From Candidatus Galloscillospira excrementavium (GTDB lineage: Bacteria; Bacillota; Clostridia; Oscillospirales; Oscillospiraceae), in the NCBI GenBank assembly GCA_018711785.1, contig DVHW01000049.1, positions 1 to 7,693 of the forward strand: DNA of 7,693 nucleotides. The letters are read 5' to 3'. Numbering within the stretch: the stretch's first letter is position 1; each line of letters begins with the position of its first letter. The position numbers were made by a program, and so were the translations under genes. Positions 5,423 to 7,693 of the stretch are shown in pieces. A model generated the notes under the pieces. That model saw nothing but the letters and a program-made list of their open reading frames with translations, was not told where the DNA came from and made no database searches.

Positions 5423-5893
5423 TTACAAATTGTCCCGGCCGGCCCCCTCCAGCCGCCGGTTGGCCGCCCGCACCCGGCGGCGGACGTGCAGCGAGATGGA
5501 GACATAGAGTACTGCGTAGAGGGCCAGGAAGATGGCCAGATAACCCCAGAGACCGCCGGGGGTGTACTCCGCCCACCGGCACACCCCGGCCACCAGCAGG
5601 GTGGTGGAGGAGAGGGCGAGAAAGTGGAGGACGGTCTGGCGCAGCAGGCTCCAGCGCTCTACCTCCCACAGGCAGGAGGCCAGGGCAAAGACAAAGCCCA
5701 TGAGGCACATCAGGAGAAACTGGACCGCCGTGGCGGCAGCCTCGGAGCCTATGGCCTCGGTGAGGGCGGGGACCACGGGGGAGAAGGAGCCGTCCCCAAA
5801 CCACAGGGACATGGCCACGGTGACGCCGTAGCCGATGGTGACCCCGATAGGCACCCCCAGAAGCCCCCGGAGCAGCGCTTTTTTCCAAGTCAT
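5423..5893 (-). CDS. DUF3021-family membrane protein
   Basis: This is an integral membrane protein of the DUF3021 type, a family commonly encoded directly behind a small LytTR regulator. Its biochemical role is unknown. The 156-aa product has four hydrophobic segments at about 10-31, 55-76, 86-105 and 114-136, a short periplasmic-type loop after the first, and an Arg-rich tail (137-147) that should lie in the cytosol. The ATG at 5893 has an ideal AAGGAGGT site that overlaps the stop of the LytTR gene, and the gap is only 14 bp. The pair therefore forms an operon and is probably co-translated. By analogy with such pairs, the membrane protein may sense a signal or hold the regulator inactive, but nothing in the sequence proves that. 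Family assignment rests on topology plus context. Confidence 0.8.
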   Translation of the reverse strand: MTWKKALLRGLLGVPIGVTIGYGVTVAMSLWFGDGSFSPVVPALTEAIGSEAAATAVQFLLMCLMGFVFALASCLWEVERWSLLRQTVLHFLALSSTTLLVAGVCRWAEYTPGGLWGYLAIFLALYAVLYVSISLHVRRRVRAANRRLEGAGRDNL

Positions 5894-5907
5894 AATCGTT
5901 ACCTCCT

Positions 5908-6348
5908 TCAGATACCCAGATACTGTTTGATGCGGCCCATATAGCGCCGGGAGACAAAGGTGGCGTCGCCGTTGTCCATGCGCAGGCGGATGGTCCCGGC
6001 CATGCTCAGGTCCAGGTGCTTGACCTTGGAAAAGTTCACCAGCTCGGCGTGGGAGATGCGCAGGAAGCCGCTGGCCGAGAGCTTCTCCTCCAGCTCATAG
6101 AGGCGGAAGCGGAGGACCGCCGTCCCTTCTGCCAGCCGGGCCAGGACCTGCTGGCCCTGGGCGTAGATGCGGTAGATGTCCCCCGGCTCCAGCAGGACCA
6201 CCTGGTCCCCCTGCCGGGCGGGGAGGAAGCGGCTCTCTCCGGCGGCGAGGCGGCGGGCCAGGTCGGCCACCTGCTCGGTCATCTCGCCGGTGAGGATGAT
6301 GACTTTTGGGGCGGCGCGCCCCGGCTCCAGCTTGATCTCCACGTCCAA
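5908..6348 (-). CDS. LytTR-family DNA-binding transcriptional regulator
   Basis: This stand-alone LytTR-domain protein has 146 aa and no receiver domain. Residues 1-45 form a short N-terminal segment (DVEIKLEPG... KVIILTGEM). Residues about 48-144 fit the LytTR domain, including FLRISHAELVNFSKVKHL at 95-112 and the terminal FVSRRYMGRIKQYLGI at 131-146, close to the family's usual ending. The TTG at 6348 is chosen over an in-frame ATG at 6384 for three reasons. A GAGAGGAG site lies about nine bases before it, the product then has the typical length for DUF3021-paired regulators, and the ATG falls within the promoter at 6375-6403, upstream of the predicted transcript start. It is co-transcribed with DUF3021. 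Two direct repeats 21 bp apart upstream of its promoter suggest that it controls its own operon. Confidence 0.88.
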   Translation of the reverse strand: MDVEIKLEPGRAAPKVIILTGEMTEQVADLARRLAAGESRFLPARQGDQVVLLEPGDIYRIYAQGQQVLARLAEGTAVLRFRLYELEEKLSASGFLRISHAELVNFSKVKHLDLSMAGTIRLRMDNGDATFVSRRYMGRIKQYLGI

Positions 6349-6374
6349 ATGCCTCAGCTCCTCTCTGCGCTCTG

Positions 6375-6403
6375 AGCATAGCATATCGTCGGCGCACTGT
6401 CCA
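6375..6403 (-). promoter_or_regulatory. Promoter of the lytTR-DUF3021 operon
   Basis: On the minus strand TGGACA (6398-6403) and TATGCT (6375-6380) are separated by 17 bp. Transcription would begin near 6368, about 20 nt before the TTG start, leaving room for just the ribosome binding site. Confidence 0.65.
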
Positions 6404-6413
6404 GCGGATGCAC

Positions 6414-6445
6414 ACAGCCGGTCAGAACGGGGATACAGGCGGTCA
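6414..6445 (-). promoter_or_regulatory. Direct repeats 21 bp apart, candidate LytTR operator
   Basis: On the minus strand TGACCGCCTGT (6435-6445) is followed by TGACCGGCTGT (6414-6424), identical at 10 of 11 positions and spaced exactly 21 bp start to start, two helical turns. The nearer repeat ends about 10 bp upstream of the -35 box. LytTR regulators such as AgrA and ComE bind paired direct repeats with about this spacing upstream of -35. On the plus strand each repeat begins ACAG, as many of those sites do. Binding is inferred. Confidence 0.6.
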
Positions 6446-6474
6446 AAAAAGCCGGGACGCAGACGCGGCCCGGC
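6445..6474 (-). terminator. Intrinsic terminator of the lipoprotein gene
   Basis: On the minus strand GCCGGG pairs with CCCGGC (plus-strand 6469-6474 and 6451-6456) with a further CGC/GCG stem inside, followed by TTTTTT (6445-6450). It lies 53 bp after the lipoprotein stop. Its T run abuts the first repeat of the candidate LytTR operator. Confidence 0.8.
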
Positions 6475-6527
6475 GGGGGAAAAATCTTATTGTATCCGTG
6501 AACGCAGGCCAGGCAGAGCGGCAGAAC

Positions 6528-7619
6528 TCAAGTGTCGTCGTCCATCTCCCAGTCATGGTCCCGGAAGCGGATGCGGAGGGAGGGGATGGCGCCGCCGCCC
6601 AAATCACCGCCCTCCACCGTGAAGCGGTAGGCCCGCTGGGTGAGGGTGCAGGTGAGGACCACATCCTCTCCGTCCTGGCGGAGGGTTGCGCCGGTGAGGA
6701 AGTAGTTGTCCTCCCCCAAACTGCCCTCCGGGATGGAGCAGGGGTACAGGCCATCATAGTATTCGGAATAGCCTGTGCTCCACGCCAGGCCATCCTCCGA
6801 TATGGGGCCGCTGGCCAGCGAGGTATGGTAAAAACGGATGGTGAACTGCCGGGTGTCGGAGTCAAACTGGGTCTCAAAGGTGGCGGCATGAGGTGTGGGG
6901 ATGAAGAATTCCTGGAAGCGCTCTGAATCGTCGGTATCCGGGCCAAAGGAAAAGGAGAGGCCGTCCACGTCCACCCGGACGTCAAGAAGCTGAAAGTAGG
7001 AGTTGATCTCATCGGCGTCGGGCCGCCCTATCAGCACCTCCTCCGCCGGGTCCGCCCAGGCGGTCTCCGTATAAGAGCTGACTGCCACGCCGTTGGAGTC
7101 GAGAAATCCATTCTCGTTTCCCAGCACACGGAGCGTCACGGTCTCCGGCAGGCCGGTGTAGGGGACCGTGGTGTCCTGGCCGGTGGTGGTATAGGTCACC
7201 TCGCCGGGTCCGGTGACCTCATAGGAGGCAAACTCTGTCATGGCGGTGAGCTGTACTTCCCGGCCGGTCTCGCCAAACACCCACCCCAGGAGGGAGTAGT
7301 GGGGAATATTGGAGCGCCCGTATTCCACCAGAAAATCCCCCTCATAGGAGGTGAGTTTCCGTACCTTGTACCCATCCTGAGCATAGAAGCTGCGGATAGC
7401 CTCCTCGGTGAGCGGGGTGGGGACGGCGTCGAACGCCGGCGTGACCTCCGGAGCGGTGGGCGTGAGAGTTTCTTCCAGCCCGGCGGTGGGCGACCCGGTC
7501 ACCGGCGGGAGGGTGGGGGTGGCCCCCTCCGGCGCGGGGGAGGCGGCCCCCTCCTGGGGCGCGCAGGCGGAGAGGAGCAGCAGGAGGGCGCAGAGCCCGG
7601 GGAGCAGGCGCGATTTCAT
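6528..7619 (-). CDS. Putative lipoprotein of unknown function
   Basis: This is an exported, lipid-anchored protein of 363 aa; I do not recognise the family. MKSRLLPG, a leucine-rich core and the lipobox L-S-A-C with Cys19 predict cleavage by signal peptidase II and anchoring on the outer face of the membrane. Residues 20-70 are a Pro/Thr/Ala-rich linker. The rest (about 71-363) is rich in Thr, Tyr, Phe and acidic residues with strand-like periodicity, suggesting a beta-rich extracellular domain or two. Cys294 and Cys324 could form a disulfide. The end is strongly acidic (DHDWEMDDDT). The ATG at 7619 has an AAAGGA site at good spacing. A longer frame starting at 7682 would bury the signal peptide and is rejected. 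It has its own promoter candidate and a terminator, so it is probably monocistronic. A role as substrate-binding or sensor protein is possible but unsupported. Confidence 0.85.
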   Translation of the reverse strand: MKSRLLPGLCALLLLLSACAPQEGAASPAPEGATPTLPPVTGSPTAGLEETLTPTAPEVTPAFDAVPTPLTEEAIRSFYAQDGYKVRKLTSYEGDFLVEYGRSNIPHYSLLGWVFGETGREVQLTAMTEFASYEVTGPGEVTYTTTGQDTTVPYTGLPETVTLRVLGNENGFLDSNGVAVSSYTETAWADPAEEVLIGRPDADEINSYFQLLDVRVDVDGLSFSFGPDTDDSERFQEFFIPTPHAATFETQFDSDTRQFTIRFYHTSLASGPISEDGLAWSTGYSEYYDGLYPCSIPEGSLGEDNYFLTGATLRQDGEDVVLTCTLTQRAYRFTVEGGDLGGGAIPSLRIRFRDHDWEMDDDT

Positions 7620-7642
7620 GGCGATCCATCCTTTCTGCCCCC

Positions 7643-7651
7643 ATTTTAGCA
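7643..7651 (-). promoter_or_regulatory. Candidate extended -10 promoter of the lipoprotein gene
   Basis: The minus strand reads TGC-TAAAAT, an extended -10 element (TGN followed by a 5 of 6 match to TATAAT). It lies about 24 bp upstream of the ATG, leaving a short leader with the ribosome binding site. No good -35 is seen at the right spacing, which an extended -10 may tolerate. Confidence 0.4.
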
Positions 7652-7693
7652 GGAAAAGTACCCCAATTCCTCTCAACAACATTACGAAGAGAC

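Noticed and set aside
4456..5505. Long minus-strand open frame in another phase over htpG
   Set aside because: Shifted-frame shadow of htpG with Gly/Arg/His-rich low-complexity sequence; it also crosses the htpG promoter.
1..7693. tRNA or rRNA genes, integrase or transposase genes
   Set aside because: None were recognised on either strand; the proposed integration scars therefore lack a resident recombinase in this window.

Overview
This window looks like chromosome from a GC-rich member of the Clostridia, most likely an Oscillospiraceae relative of Flavonifractor, Lawsonibacter or Intestinimonas. The placement is inferred from strong Shine-Dalgarno sites, an rplM-rpsI pair, a CIRCE-controlled htpG, a LytTR-DUF3021 pair and GC-rich codon use. 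The species was not determined.

Layout, left to right. A small plus-strand hypothetical gene (77-397) is followed by about 560 bp without an intact gene. Minus-strand rpsI (961-1365) and rplM (1380-1811) form the conserved S9/L13 operon, driven by a perfect-consensus promoter with a hairpin leader. Divergent from it, on the plus strand, are a TtcA-like tRNA thiolase (2057-2827) and an overlapping P-loop kinase-like gene (2824-3324). A bidirectional terminator then separates these from convergent htpG (3390-5303). Upstream of htpG, also on the minus strand, are a DUF3021 membrane protein and a LytTR regulator (one operon), then a lipoprotein of unknown function that continues to the right edge.

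The most unusual part is the gap at 398-960. It carries broken copies of the 3' end of rpsI. One, at 697-750, is 51/54 identical to the live gene and differs only by synonymous changes. A shorter one lies at 527-557, and a fragment in the opposite orientation lies at 442-462. The live gene and both same-strand copies each have a different hairpin 15-22 nt downstream, and palindromic repeats fill the remaining space. I read this as scars of several integration or excision events by elements that target the rpsI 3' end, although no integrase is in the window. The scar interpretation is inference; the repeats themselves are read directly.

Three regulatory modules are unusually legible. A perfect HrcA/CIRCE operator sits over the htpG transcription start. 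A pair of direct repeats exactly 21 bp apart lies just upstream of the lytTR promoter and looks like an autoregulatory site. The rplM promoter is TTGACA-17-TATAAT, followed at once by a 10-bp hairpin that may be an L13-type autoregulatory leader.

The window does not contain a clearly new multi-gene system. The rpsI-tail array is the best candidate for something undescribed.
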